Source: Bettongia penicillata ogilbyi
Lineage: Eukaryota; Chordata; Mammalia; Diprotodontia; Potoroidae
Direction of reading: 5' to 3'
Assembly: GCA_023548195.1 (NCBI GenBank)
Contig: JAJHZJ010000809.1
Coordinates: 1-64,000, forward strand
DNA: 64,000 nucleotides
The notes below the pieces were generated by a model. The model was not told where the DNA came from, made no database searches, and saw nothing but the letters and a program-made list of their open reading frames with translations. Below are positions 45,915-59,999 of the stretch, one piece after another. Position numbers and translations under genes: made by a program. Within the stretch, counting starts at the first letter, position 1; the number at the start of each line of letters is the position of its first letter.

Positions 45915-46690
45915 GAGAGGAGGGAGGGGGAGGGGCGAGGTGAGGGGTAGGCAGAGGAAGGGGAAGAGAGGCACGGGGACCGAGGAGAGGGAGGGGGAAG
46001 GAAGGAGGGAAGAAAAAAAGGCCCCGCCACCGGCAGGGAAGAGCCCCCTCCTCCCAAGCACAACACAGCCCCAGGACCCGGGATCCCCAAAGCGGGGAGA
46101 AGAAGGGATGGAGCTGCCACAGCCTGGAAGCTGGAGCCCCAGGGGCCCGCATGGCGAGGCCCACACCTAGTACTCCCAGTCTTTCAAAATGGAGGATGGG
46201 CCCCCCGCTCGCCTCGACGCCCCCTGCCTCGGGGGACCACCCTGGGCAGACCCTGCTCCGTCCACCACTCTGGGTCCTGGGCACACACTCACTTCTGCAG
46301 CCTCCGGCTTCGCACGTGCCTTCGGGGGCGGGACTTTTCAGATCTGCGGCCGCTGCCTTCCAACCAACGGGAAACCCGTCCCGGAACCAGTCAGAAGCCC
46401 CGCCCCTCCCGCCTGGAGCATTTCCCGGCGGGAAAAAGTTCTTCCTCGTGTGCTCCAGTAGTTCTTCTTCCGGGACAGGGGGCGGGCCCCGTACTAACGG
46501 AAAGCGTAGAGGGGGAGGAGGAGGGGGGAGGGGGGAAGAGGAGAGGAGGGGAAAGAGGACGAAGAGAGGAGGAGAGGGATGGGGGCAGGGAGGGGGAGGA
46601 GAGGAGAGCCCTGCCCCCAACAGGAAGGACCTCCGCTCCTGCCACACACAACACAATCCCTTGACCTGGGATCCCCAAAGCGCAGTGCTA
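45915..46690 (-). promoter_or_regulatory. GC-rich promoter island of the KRAB gene, copy B
   Basis: Matches 22550-23310. The ETS-type CTTCCGGG is at 46467-46474 and the exon 1 donor begins at 46292, so exon 1 ends at 46293. On its upstream side this promoter abuts linker 2, whereas copy A's promoter abuts linker 1. The two copies therefore have different upstream sequence from 10-20 bp beyond module 3. Confidence 0.7.
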
Positions 46691-48139
46691 AAGCTGCCCA
46701 TGAGGTCTGGAAGAGGTGACATTTTGGCTGACATGTTTTCTTCCTTCACAGCCCATGTCACGGAGGTGCCAATCGTGGAGAAAGAGGAGTTCAAATCCTA
46801 CAGAGGAAAGAGCATATTCCACTTAAGGCCTAAATGTTCTCTCCCCTTCTTTAATTCATTTAGATTTGAGGACAGGAAGAGAGAGGAAGGAACATCAAAA
46901 TATACTGATGAACAGGGCCAACTTCACAAGGAGAGATTAAAAATATACCTTGCTCATAATTGGAGCCTCATAGACTCGAATGAGAAATTTCTGTGGAAAG
47001 GTAGAAACAGCTCTGAATATAACCAGGGCCAGTATTTTCTCACTCAGGAGGAAACCTCAATCTATAAATGGTGGGAGGTTGCAAGGAAAAGATCTGGCCA
47101 TGGGTAAAATGGTGGCTGTGATTCCAAGGAATGCCAACTAGAAGAGAACTACTCTCCCCACCAGTGCACACTGTTTTTACTCCTGACTCGAGTAGCTTCT
47201 CAGTTATGCTGGCCCCAAACTAACCTCTCAACTCCACACCCTTATAGTGCATTGGTATCATCCTGTCCCACATGGCTAGCCCCCTGGGGCTTTCCCCAGC
47301 TTCTATCTCAATGCTGTCCACGTGTTGGGAGATGCCTGAGGCCAGGGCCTGTCTTTTATTTTCTCTTCTACTCGTCAGAGCCAGGGTCCACCTCCCTGTT
47401 GGGAATGGATTCTCTACTGGTCAACGTTGGCCGAAAAAACAAAAAAACAAACAAACAAACAAACAAAAAAAACAACAAGAAATCCTTCCTCCTGCTCCAA
47501 CGCTTCAGCCCACTGAAAATGTGATTTCTGAGGTCTGTTTACTGAGAGATCCCAGAGGAATAGTCAGGATAATTCTTGGGCACTTTGTGATACTGTCCAC
47601 CTTAGAGCCTGATGAAGCTAGCCATGAGACGTTCTAAATCTTTCCTGCTCTGTTCAGCCAGGTCACATGACCTAAGCTCTAGAGAAATGATCTGGTCCAA
47701 TTCATTCATTTTACACAGAAGGTCCTGAGTTACGTCTAATTTGCTACAGGTCTATGTTCCCATGGAACCCTGGCTGAGTTGCTGTTCATCTGGCCATGCC
47801 CTCTTGTCTTTTCTTTTGGTTATGAGACTCAACAAAATGTATTGAGCCATTCCAGAGGTTCTGAATGCAATGCAAAGATTCACTCAAAGTCTACTCTAAA
47901 TTCGCATGTGATACCAGGCTCCAATGAGAAAATATTTAAAATGTGCTTAGCACAATGGTAGGCACAGAGATCCTTGTTCCATTCCATTCATTAAAGTCCA
48001 ATTTTCCCACCTGTAATACTATACTCCCCTACGCTAATTCAGTTTTGATGGGCTGTTTCACCCAGAAATATTATAAATAATCTCTCCTCTCCTTTTCACT
48101 TGTAGCTTCGAGATCTTCAGTGATGTTAACTGACTACCT

Positions 48140-48141
<2 letters not shown>

Positions 48142-48185
<44 letters not shown>

Positions 48186-48243
48186 ATTATATATATAATT
48201 ATATATAATATATATATATCATATATATTATATATATATATTA
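48142..48243. repeat. AT microsatellite in linker 2, copy C
   Basis: Counterpart of the run at 1449-1550, with the same interruptions. Confidence 0.95.
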
Positions 48244-49910
48244 TTTCTTTTCTTTTTTCCATTCTGTAGTTCATTGAATTTGAGGATCTTGACATTCGTT
48301 ACGAAAATTTCTAGATCTTACAATATGAGGAGCTAAAACAATTGGGTTTTTTTTTTTTCCTTTCACATTCTGGTTCACCCAGGTTATCTTTTGTAATTTT
48401 TTTTTTTGAAATATAGTATCTAGGAATTTTGTATTTAACCTTTTTAGTACTACTGTAAGACTTAAAGCACCTCTCTATTATGATCTATTTCTGTTTTTTG
48501 ATTTTGCTCCAACATGTTTTGTCTGGTTCATGGTGACGTTAATTTCTGTATGATCCTACCTAATTTTCAATTAGTTTTTTATGTGACCAAGTTATTGCGA
48601 GTACTGTACTAAGCTGTTCATTCACTATTATTTACTCTCTACCCAAGAAGTCAGTTTCTTTCCTGTTCTGACCTCAGGAAATGACTATTTACATGAACAT
48701 ATCTATAACATTTTATTCCTAACTTCAAGAATTCAAATAAAGTTCATGGGAAAGGTGTGATTTTATCTGAGACTAACTCAATGCTGCTTAAACTTTTGAT
48801 TGAGAGAGAAATATTTCTGCCTGGGAACTGAGGGAAAAGATTCACAGTCGGATTTGGAGAGTGAACACTGTCCAGTAAGACCAGCTGGAGTGTAGTGGCA
48901 TTAGAAGCTGAGGGTAAGTTCTCTTGTCCTCTGAACTCTGTCAAGAAGGGATGACTTGGGGGTGTGTGCTTCTTATGGGCAACCTGTCCCAGTAGCTGCT
49001 GCCAGATATCCAAAGTCTTGTCTAGAGGCCCAAAGATCTCTAAAAATAAAAAGTCCTAGATCTGGAAGAGACCTGAGCACAAGAGATGTCAGAGCTGGGT
49101 TTTGAAATATTGAATATCAAAATATCTATAAATCATAGAATGGTTTACTGGGAGGACCCTCAAGAAGGAACACCAGTGATTATCCTAACCACTTAAATAA
49201 AATATTCTCTTTCAGGAAGCACACAGCTTGATAGATTCAAAAATTCATAACCAAATATGAACAACCACCTCTTATCTTTTTGGAATTCAATTTTGTTTTC
49301 AGTATTTTTGTCTTGTTTTCTGCCCTTCCCCAGATATTACACATACTACTTCTCCTTTACTGATAAATAAAGAAAAGCAAAACCTTTAGACACATGCATA
49401 GTAATTAAAACAAGTTTCTGTGTTGGACATGTCCAGAAAAAATATGCCTCAATCTGCATTCTGAATTTATCACCACTAACCCTTTGCAGGTGGACAGCAT
49501 AATTCATCATGAGTCATCCAGGGAATGTAGTTGGTCATTTTCTGGACCATATTTTCCGAGTCTTTCAAAACTGTTTATCTTTATAATATTGTTGTTTTAT
49601 GAATTGTTCTCTTGGCTCTTCTCATTTCACTCAGCCAAAATTCTTGTCAGATCCATTAATATGAGAAGATGGAGAAGATCATGGGAAGTAAAATATAATT
49701 TTGATTACATGAAATAGAAGCTTTTTCGACAAACAAAACAGATCCAGCAAAATTAAAAGGAAAACAAAAAAGGAGGGAAAATTTACATCAAATATCTTAG
49801 AAAAAAGCTTTATTTCTCAAATATACTTGAAACAGAGCCAAATTTATGTAAAAAAAATAGCTAGGCCCAATTAACAGTTGCAAAAATAATATAGATGGGC
49901 AATTTTAAAA

Positions 49911-50530
49911 GAAGAAATCAAAGATATCTGCAGGAATGAAAAAAAAATTGTGAACCACTATTGATTAAAGAAATACAAATTGAAAGAATTCTCAGATAGT
50001 ATCTCATACTTATCAGATTGCCTAACATGGCCGAAGAGAAACATTACAGATGTTGAAAGAGATGTAGAAAATTAAGGGACACTGAGGCATGATTGGTGGA
50101 ATTGTGAAACGGTCCATCTGTCCTGGAGAACTTTAGACCTATTCCAGTAAGCTATAAACCTTTCCTGATCCATTGATCCAGCAGTACCAATACAAGACTT
50201 GTATCATGAAGAGATTTATTTTTTAAAAGAGGAAAAGTACCTACATGCACAAACATATTAATAGCAGTTCTTTTTCAGGTGACAAAGAATTGGAAATTGA
50301 GGAGCTTATCAATTGAGGAATGACTGAACCAACTCTGTTGTATCATTTTGATGGAATGGAATTATTGTGGCACAAGTTATCATGAAGGGAATGTTTTCAG
50401 AAAAACCTTAGAAGATATGTATATATATATATATATACACACATACATACATATATATGTGTGTGTGTGTGTGTGTATGAATGGAAGCAATGTGGAGTGA
50501 ACAAAAGCAAGAGAACATCTGAGAGATTTC
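49911..50530 (+). mobile_element. Degenerate L1 3' fragment, copy C
   Basis: Counterpart of 3216-3860, carrying a much shorter TA microsatellite. Confidence 0.7.
50418..50476. repeat. Compound TA/CA/GT microsatellite, copy C
   Basis: The shortest version, with about 20 bp of TA before the CA and GT parts. Confidence 0.95.
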
Positions 50531-52513
50531 TGAGAATTCTGAGTGCATACTGAAGCATGTTTTTAAAACTTTATTTTTCTGAGTTTAAATGTTGCAACAT
50601 GACATATTGAAATATGTTATGCATAACTTCATATGTATAATTGATTTATTGCTTCAGTTCTCAAATTTGAGGTGGAGGGGCCTGGTGCAAAGGAGAGAGT
50701 TTGGAAATCGATAACTTTCAAAATACTTGTCAAAACCAAATAAACTTTGTCTGAAATGAAAAGACTTGTTACATCTTCTAAATAAGACAGAAAAATAATA
50801 AACATATTCCTCTGCACCACATGAAAATTTTTGAAAAAAATATTGTGCGTTGCAAGCAAATTTAAAAAGACAGAAATGATCAATTCATCCATTATAGGTT
50901 GTAATGTAAGAAGAAAAGAACTGATTAAGAGATCATAACCAAAATATACTGACCGAAAAAATTTAACGGTGAAATCTTAGTTAAGGGGTGAACTGAAGAA
51001 TAAATTGTAGAAATAACTAACAACTATTATTTTATAACATATATTTTCAAACATAATATATAACCTATAATTTGTATATATAATATATAATGTCATATAT
51101 AATTTATATTATAAAAGAAAAAGATAATTAATAAGCACTGTCAAAATCTGAGGAATGAAGCTAGAGCAGTCCTCAGGTGAAAAGCCATATCCTAACAATT
51201 ATGCATTAGCAAAATATTAAAAAAACAAATTAATAAACTGAATATGCATTCTAAAAATTAGAGAATCAATAAATAAGGTAACCTAAAATTAGCACAAAAG
51301 AAGAGATATTAAGTATTGGGGGGAACCAGATACTTTGAAACACAATATCATAGAAATGATCAATAAAACTAAAAGGTAGCATTTAGGTCTTAATTACTTA
51401 TTCCTCAAGCATTTAGAATCTATGCTTCCAACTTTGCCTCTCCCCTCTCTACTTAACAAAATAAAAATAAAATCTCTCCTTACAAATGTGTGTAGTTCAT
51501 AACGAGACATGTCTGAAAATATTCATCTCTTTCTGTTAACCTTATTTCTGATGAGAAGCAAATGTTCTCATTCAATTTCTGTCTTTCAGATTTGTGGTTT
51601 ATCCTGGCCTTCATCACCGTCCTAACACTGCTCTGGAGGAGAAGTGAGGCTGGTGACCTGCACAGCCCTCCTTCACACAAAACAAAGTCAAGTGCAAGTC
51701 ATGTCATCATTTCTCTGATGGCATGGTCTTCTTCGACAACAAAGGACAAACAGGAACACCAAATAAATGAGAGCTATTATAATGACTATTGGTGCTGCTG
51801 CTATCTACTCTGACTGCTGCTGGTGCTGCTGTTTCTACTTATCTGCCCTAGGTCTAATTGAAATAAGCCCTGAATGCAAATACAAAAATGATTCTAGAAA
51901 AAACCAGCCTTCCTTGACGGGCTTGATCTGACTAGATCTGGATCTGCTCAGATCATGTTGAGGAGGGTGCCAATTATGGGGTTCAGACTCTGGGAGCCCC
52001 CTTTGAGCTCCACTTGAATCTTCCCATTTGCCTTGGCTTTTCATACTCAAATTGAGCTTTCCTTGTACCTCCCCACTTGGCCTGGCTTTTCGTATTCAAA
52101 TCTGTGGCCATTGTGTGTTGATAATTTGTCAGTGGTTTGCAAGGACTTGCCACAGCTGACTCATCACTGTTTACAATTTCAGCCACCATCCTTTCCTTGG
52201 CTGGCTAATGGAAGTCAACCAGGCAATGACTTGTGAGAGAACTCTGACCCTGCCACCCTGGGAACACAATGGAGCCAGCAAGCATCATGGACTTTGACTC
52301 AGAAACTCCTTGGGACTATAGAGAAAAAAACACTGTCTTTCCTTGTGGATGTGGATGAGATGTGTTAATGAATCAGTCCCTTCCCTGCTCTCTGGTTCTT
52401 TTCATCTTTGGAGTGTTGTGCCATCAGTGGAATCCTGGTCAGAGGGAAGCATATACAATTCCCTATAGGGCCCAAAAGGATGAAGTTAGGTTTCTCTCAA
52501 ATAAGATTCTCAG

Positions 52514-52544
<31 letters not shown>

Positions 52545-55500
52545 TTGTTTACTAAATCCTGAATCTGTGACTCAGTAGCCTGAAGGAAAGTCACAGGAAA
52601 GGTCAGGCCATTGGACTTAATAGGAAGGAGACTCCCTGTGAATTTAGAAGGGGAGAAATTTTGCCTAAGAATTGAATCCTCTATGAACCTTTTCCAGAGT
52701 GAATCTTAATTTGATATACAACTTTTACCGAACACCTAGAATCCTATTGTCCTATGCAATGCATCTCTCCAGCTGCCCTCATGGTGGTGGGCAGATTCTT
52801 TTTGTCCTCTGTTTTTTCTGTTGCAGAAAGCTTAGTTACTATTGTGAAAAACAACGGGAGGGGCAATGAATTTCGAAGAATGAGATCATCTGAAAGCAGC
52901 ATTGATGAATGAGGTTACCATTTAAATTTAAGAAATGCCTATGATAGACTAAGCCTCTCTTTGGCTTGAAAGGGCTATTGCCATTGAATACATGAGTAAA
53001 GATGAGATGTGAACAAGGCCTAGAGATTTCAAGAAGGTCATTTGCTGTTTGAGTCATTCTTTGTTTAATCTGAAGGTGTACTCAGGGATTTACCTTTCTA
53101 CCCCAGCCAGTTTAAGCCTGGCCTGGCCAACGTGAAAACAGCTCCTACTCATCATCCCATTATTGCAGATTCAATGCCCTATAGGGGATGATATTTTTTT
53201 ATTCTCCCACCATTTCTACTGGAAGTGTCTTGTTTTTACTCTCTGTTGAAGGTAGGAGAGTGCAAGCTAAAGGCTGAAGTAGTTTGGACTGGGAACAAGT
53301 TGGGGCTGGGTCAGGGCAGGCCAGTTAAAACAAAGAGATTCTGATTTTCCATTCTGGAAATGAGTAAGTTGAAGAAAGTAACAAGGAAGTAGAAGAAAGA
53401 TAGAGATTGAAGAGAAGAGAGCAAAGGAGAGAAGAAATATAACAGAGATAATATAGAAGTAATAAAAAGTAATGGGATTGGTGGGAAAAAGGAAGTTAGA
53501 AGTAAAGAGTTTGGCTCTATTATTAATAGCCAGAATTTAAAATTCTTGAAGGAAGGTAGCAGAAAAGTGAATATTGCCAGCCGATTCTTAAAAAAAGAAA
53601 AAAAAAAACCTAGATCCCCAATGTTCAATTACATATACACACAAACACATTCCAAGTTAGTACTTAAAAAGCTGTGACGTTACTTTGGCTTCATTTTACC
53701 TATGTAGTCATTTTTTTATAGGAACACTATCTGGTTGGCCATGGATCCCACATCTGTGCAGGAATGAGACAATGGGACAAATGAGACAAAAAATACAGAA
53801 ATATTACAAAATATTTTTTTGATGTCACTTTATACTCAAGTGGGTCTCTTAATGGCAACCTTAATGAGAGAAGAAGTATGGTAAAAAAGAAGTTGAGGAC
53901 AATGAGAAAAGAAAGGCCAGAAGGGGAGCTTGACTGCAATGTAACTTGATTTTTCAAATTCTGAAGCATTAACATTAATATATCTTCATGTTTAGGGCAT
54001 GGCCTGAATACGTACGAGCACCATGAAACCAGCATTGAAGGTGTTGCTAAATGGTCAAATTTTAGCCAACATAGTGAAAGAAAACTAGCACAGGTTACAA
54101 ATTTCATACCAATAAGATAATTATAGAATTCCTGACAATTTTGCTTCTTTCCGTGCTCATCTCTTTTCCCTTTTTCCATCTGTAAGTGAAACTAGGTTTG
54201 GAGACCTAGGTCAGTCAATAACATTGAGTGTCTACTTATATGCAGAAGAATAAAACCAGAAAAATGAAAACTTGGGAGGAGAGAGTAAGGTTATATGTGG
54301 TGTCATTTACTGGTGTAAAGTAGTGGTATTTTGCTGACAGCTGCCACCTTCAAGCTGACAAAGACTTCTGATAGGAGAGGATCCCAGACTAAAGGAGAAT
54401 GGTTAATTCCTTGGAGGGACAAGGCTGCTTGGAGTGTTTTCCCTTTCCCTGATGCTTTCTGGGTGAAACTGTGTTCCTGAAAGAAGTGAATGATGAAAGG
54501 TTGGACATGATCTGACCAGGACAACTGTAAAGCTGGTTAAGAATTAACTCATATTGTGAAAGTCAAACTAACCCAATTTTGTTCTCACAACTAGTTTCAT
54601 TTTGAACAAAGATGAATTCCATCAAGCTGTTGCTCTTACATTAATAACAATGATTTTTTTTTTCATTTTCATCGGGATGAGAAAATTGAGTTATTGATAC
54701 CAGCATGATCTGGGTAAAATGTCCATTTTATATTTTTCTGCAGTCACTGATTGATAGACTTCTGGAAGTTTTCTTTTGCTTGTCCATGAAAGGCAAGGAA
54801 ATGTGTTCCTTTTCTACAGTATTTGCTTCCTTTCCTACAATGTAAATAAAAGTTTGGATTTGATTTAAAAAAAGGAAAATAAATTCACAAGAAACTATTA
54901 TTCCCCTAAAATTCTTCCTTCTTCTAACTTCCCTATCACTGTCTGGGACAGCAGTATCATTTCAGCCACCTTGAGCTTCACCCTGGAAGACCTCATCTGA
55001 TGAGGGAGCTTACACCTCATCTTTCCGAGAACCAATGCTCCACTTAATTTCCCACCACCAGCTGGAAATTATTCCCTATTGTCCATTTTTCAAATTTCCT
55101 TGTGTTCTGGTCTCTTATCTCAGCAGAAGAGAAGCTTCCCTGCGGCAGCAGCTGCTTTTGTATTTTCTTACTTGTGTTTTTTGAACTCAGCACTTAGAAC
55201 AGTACGTGGCACATAGTAAGTACTCGATAAATGCCAGCGACGAATATTTAAAAACCAGCTCTGAAAAGATGAATAGACAATATACTTTTAAGTTTATTTT
55301 GTATTATCAACATCTTCATCACTTTCATATGTCTAATTCGTGAAATAAATCAAGCCCAGATTTGCAATATTTGCCAAATTTTTGAAGTAAAATTGCTGAG
55401 ACTGAAAATGTAGTATTTGGCCCTTACGCATGTATCTACCTCTTAGTCCATCTACTTATCTGTCTATCTGTGATTACACATGTCCCTGCCTTTGATGCAA

Positions 55501-57112
55501 ATAAATACATTACTTCTTTGACATCTATTCTATTAGAGGGGCATCGAAACATCCTGAAAGTTTCATGCCAGAACATACGTTTCTACCTGGATGATCTATA
55601 TATTATCTATCTGTCCCATGGTCCGCACTCTGCTTCAGCTCTCACATCTAAACAGGAGCCAAATTTTGTAATAACCACTTGAACAATACCTCAGAAGTGC
55701 TTTCTTATCTCTCCACTCACATAACCTTATCTCTTCTCTTCTTGTCTGTGACAATGGTCTCCCTGCCTCAAGTCATCCCCCTCTCCATTCTACTCTTCAC
55801 TCAGCTGTTGAAGAGAGTTTCTTGCTGTGTGGTTCTGATCATGTCAACTTGACCCTCAAAATGTTGCATTGCCTCACTGGAACACCTAGTATCAAACTGA
55901 ACCAACTGTGTCTTTTATTACCGTTGTAAACACCTAAGACCTAATCATCTGATGCAATCATATGTTATTCCACTTTGGGTACTCTAAGATCCAGGCTTAT
56001 TCGCATTAATGCTGTTCTGCACACACAACTTTGCATTTCCCCTCTTTAAGCCTTTACAAAGGCCAGTCCCCTTGTCTATGATTCAATTTCTTGTCTTCTC
56101 TGCCTTGTCTGATCCCCCAGTTTCCGTTGAAGTTCACTTACATGCCACTTCATTTTACTTAAGGACTTCCTGCCCCCTCTCCCTCCCCAAAGTTAGAGAG
56201 CTTACCACTTTCCCCAAAACAACTTGTATTTTCTTTATATTTTACACATAATTGTATATGTATGCGTTGTCTCCACCAAAAGGATTTAAACTTGTGGAAG
56301 GCAGACACAATTGAACTATTGTCTTTATTCTCCCCGAAATGAATCTTTGGCCAGTGTTAGTTGATGGTGACTGAAATGCAATTGAATTTAACGAAATTTC
56401 TTCAGGAATGTCACTCGCAAAAGCAAAACTTTCCAAGAAATTAATGTTGGTTAATCTCAGGACAAGAGTAAGGAATATCTGAGTTAAAATTTGGCCTCAG
56501 ATCATACGTCCAAAAAATTCTGATGCTCTGCCAGTCATTTAAACCTTGTTGCCTCATTTTCCTTGTCTGCAAAATGAGCGGGAGAAGGAAATGGCAAACC
56601 AGCTCAGTACCTCTGTCGAGAAAACTCCAAACATGGTCATAAGGAGCTGAAAATGATTGAAACTATTGAACAACAATAACAACAGCAATCTGTTTGCAAA
56701 ACATAATGGGGAAAAGAATGAGCAAAAGTTAATATGTAACACCGCATAAGCGTAGAATATAGTAGTAGCGGCTCCTAAACTACAAATCATTCATCTTGGT
56801 ATTGGATCAATTTTAATTATTTCAATGTGGCAAGTTCTTTAGCTACAAATTCTAGTTTCAGGAGATTTAAAAGTTAGACCTATGATAAGTAGAATGGATT
56901 TTATTCAGAAATATTTAAAAATGATTAACGTTTTTATTTTAGGTTAGTTAGGAAATCATCAAATGATAATTATATTCAATGTCATTGAACAGAACCAAAT
57001 GACGAGTTTAGGAATATCTTCTACCAACTTCCTGGTTATTCCAAACATTCCTCTCAGGATTGGATTCCAGCACAATAAGAGCAAGGTGCAATAAAGCCCA
57101 ACTCCTAACATT

Positions 57113-57356
57113 GTTGATGTTCAGTCATTTCAGTTATCTCTTGGCCCTATTTGAGGTTCTCTTTGTAAAGATATGGGAGTGGTTTGCCATTTCCATCTCC
57201 AGCTCCTAATACAAATGAGGAAACCGATGCAACCAAAAACAAATGACTCACCCACGGTCACACAGCCAGTGAGTGATTAAGTACAGATTTGAACTCAGGA
57301 AAATGAGTCTTCTTGACTCCAAGCCAAGGACTCTATCTACTGGACCACCTACCTGC
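57113..57356 (-). mobile_element. tRNA-type marsupial SINE, antisense, copy C
   Basis: Counterpart of 10451-10694, apparently unchanged. Confidence 0.85.
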
Positions 57357-58682
57357 ATTTGGTACATAGTAAATACTTAACAAGCGCTTCCTGTCTGATT
57401 GACTGACTTCACAACCAGCAGAGAAAAATCCTGAAATCTAGTGATCAGGTCTTTGAAGCCTGTAGGAGCCTCTGCGAATAGGCATTGGCAGACCACTGTT
57501 TTGGTCATTGTCTGATGCTTTGTTTCATAAATTTCCTCCTAAATAGAGATCAACCATTTTCCTTGATTCATTTCTTCCGAATTTTGCTCTTGTGAATAAA
57601 ATTGTATTAATGAGTGACATTAATATTTAAGCAAGGGACCAGGCACATTATAGTGTGATGCCAGATCAGTGCTGTCTTCACTGCTATTAAGTCTTAACCT
57701 ATATCATATCTCCTATGCCTGAATTCCTATTTACCCTGAAGGAATTCATTACTTGCTTTCCTTCACAAATCATCATTTTCGTATGAGTTCCTTCTGGTCA
57801 CCTGAATAACAAGTGAGTAATCCGATGTGCTTAAAGTTCGGTAAAAATCCTGCTTGAAAAGGATGGCAAAAAACGCCATGTTTTAGAAATATTGGATGGA
57901 CCAGTAAAGTTGTAATCTCACAATCTGCCACAAAAGGGTGGGAATTCCACAAAGTTTTCGGTGAGTTGCAATATGCTGGTTGAACACATGATATTAACAA
58001 AGAATGGGTTATGCAACAAAATGTTCCTTAATTATTTAGTAAATATTTCATAAGCCCCTACTACATTCCAGATATTGCTAGCACTACGTATTGTAGATGC
58101 AAAACCAAAAACAAATCAGCTCCTGTCTTGAAGGAATTTTGATCCCCTTGGAAGACACAAATCCTTTCAAGTAACAATATCACCTGTGCAGGAACTGATC
58201 AAACTCTGCTCTGGCCGAGTACCAACCACCTGAAAAACTCCTGAAAATGTGAAAATCAGTTCTTGGAAGTCTTTAGGAGCTGAATCCAACTGGGATGATT
58301 GCGTCAGTCACACAGACACTTATTTCAAAAACTTTCTTCAGTGTTCAGAAGAGCCATTTCATTATATTTCCCAGGTTTTGCACTTGTGAAGGTGTAATAT
58401 TAAACTGCTACCCAGGGCCAGGCTGTGTAGAGTCAAGCCTGCTCCATTTTCACTCCACTTCCATTATAGCTTAAATTTTATCATATCATTTCTGAACAAA
58501 GTGACAATTTAGCCTGAATTTCTATTTTCACTGAAAGAATCCATTAGGTATATCAATTCATAAATCTAGGATTTCTTTTGGCTCCATTCTTCCTTTCATA
58601 ACAGCAAATGAGTTTTCACAAATGCAAAAAAATCAGGAAAAACAAAGTTTAAAAAGGAAGAAAATGTAATACTAGGGTTTGG

Positions 58683-58795
58683 ACACGCGATGGCAGACTA
58701 GAACTGTAATATCGGAACTGGCCACAAGGGGGAAGCTGTGCCTCAAAAGATTGCCTCAATAAACTGCAACATTCTTATTGGACACCAGATGGCAC
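58683..58795 (+). promoter_or_regulatory. Cluster of three CTCF-like motifs, copy C
   Basis: Same motifs at 58683-58696, 58722-58735 and 58782-58795, identical to copy A. Confidence 0.5.
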
Positions 58796-59017
58796 CCAAA
58801 CACTGTGTTATCTAACTCAAAGTCAATTAACTTTCAAATAAGCATTTCTTAAGCACCTCATGCATTCCAGAACCTGCCATAGCTGCTGAAGATCAAAGAA
58901 AAAAAAATGAGACACTCCCTTTCATGAACAGCATGTATATAAATATGTCAACATAAAACATGATAAAAAGGTGAAATTGGGGCTGGGGTGTTCAATAACT
59001 AGACGGGATCATATTGG

Positions 59018-59999
59018 TCACTCAATAAGCATTTATTAAGTGCCTGCTATGTGCCAAGCACTGAGCAAAGGGATTGGGGATAGAAAAAGAGACTAAAAAA
59101 GTTCCTTGTGTAAACTAACACACAATCTATTTGTAGTGTAAAATATCCAAAAAATAAAGCTATATAGCATAATAATACAGGCATTAATTTAAAGAGGTAG
59201 GATGGTAGAATGAAGAGTGTTGGGATAGACTTCATGTCCAAGAGGGGATCTTAGCTACGACTTTAAAAGACACAGGAGTCAGTACTGAGAAGCAAGGTGG
59301 AAAATCATTCCAGGCATTTTGGATGGATACAGAAAAAAAAAAAAAAAAAAAAAAAAACTGGAGCCAAGTAATGGAGTATATCGAACCAACATGGAAGCCT
59401 TTGTCACAGGGTCAAAGAATAAGTGGAAGGAAATAAGGGGTAAGAAGAGGCAGACAATGGGAGGTGAAGAAGACTAAAAGCCAAAGAGAGGAATTTGTAT
59501 TTAATCCTTGAGGTGATGAAACACTGGAGGTTATTGAGCAGGCGGGTGACAAAGTTAGACCTGTGCTTTAATGAAAGCACTTTGTTGGCTGACTAGGGGA
59601 TGGATTGGAGTGAGGAGAGACTCGGGGACAGGCAGACCCAAAAATAAGTTATTGCAATGCAAGAGCAGCGTATGCATAAGGTGATGAAAGCTTGTAGCAC
59701 TGTGGTGGCACTGTTACCAGAAAGAAGGGGTCCCCTTTCGTAGGGAGTTTGCAAAGTGGACACAGATTTGTTACAGAGTATGAGAGTTCTTAAGCAGTTC
59801 AGGATAACACCTAGCTTGTTAGCAAGAGGTATTGCCATGATGATGACAACAGAGATGAGAGGAGGCGATTTAGGAGGACAGATGAGTCTGGTTTTAGACA
59901 AATTGAGTTGAACATGTCTATTGGACGTCCAATTTCAAATGTCTGAAAGACAGTTGAAAGTGCAAGACTGAAAGTTGAGGGGGGGTGGTCAGAGCCAAG
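59018..59999 (+). mobile_element. Long non-coding interspersed repeat, copy C
   Basis: Counterpart of 12357-13335 with a longer uninterrupted A run near 59333-59357. Confidence 0.6.

Noticed and set aside
46151..47107. Plus-strand open frame of 318 codons
   Set aside because: It fuses a GC-rich promoter frame to the linker 2 frame across the 46693 junction. Copy A lacks the fusion, and no splice or start evidence supports it.
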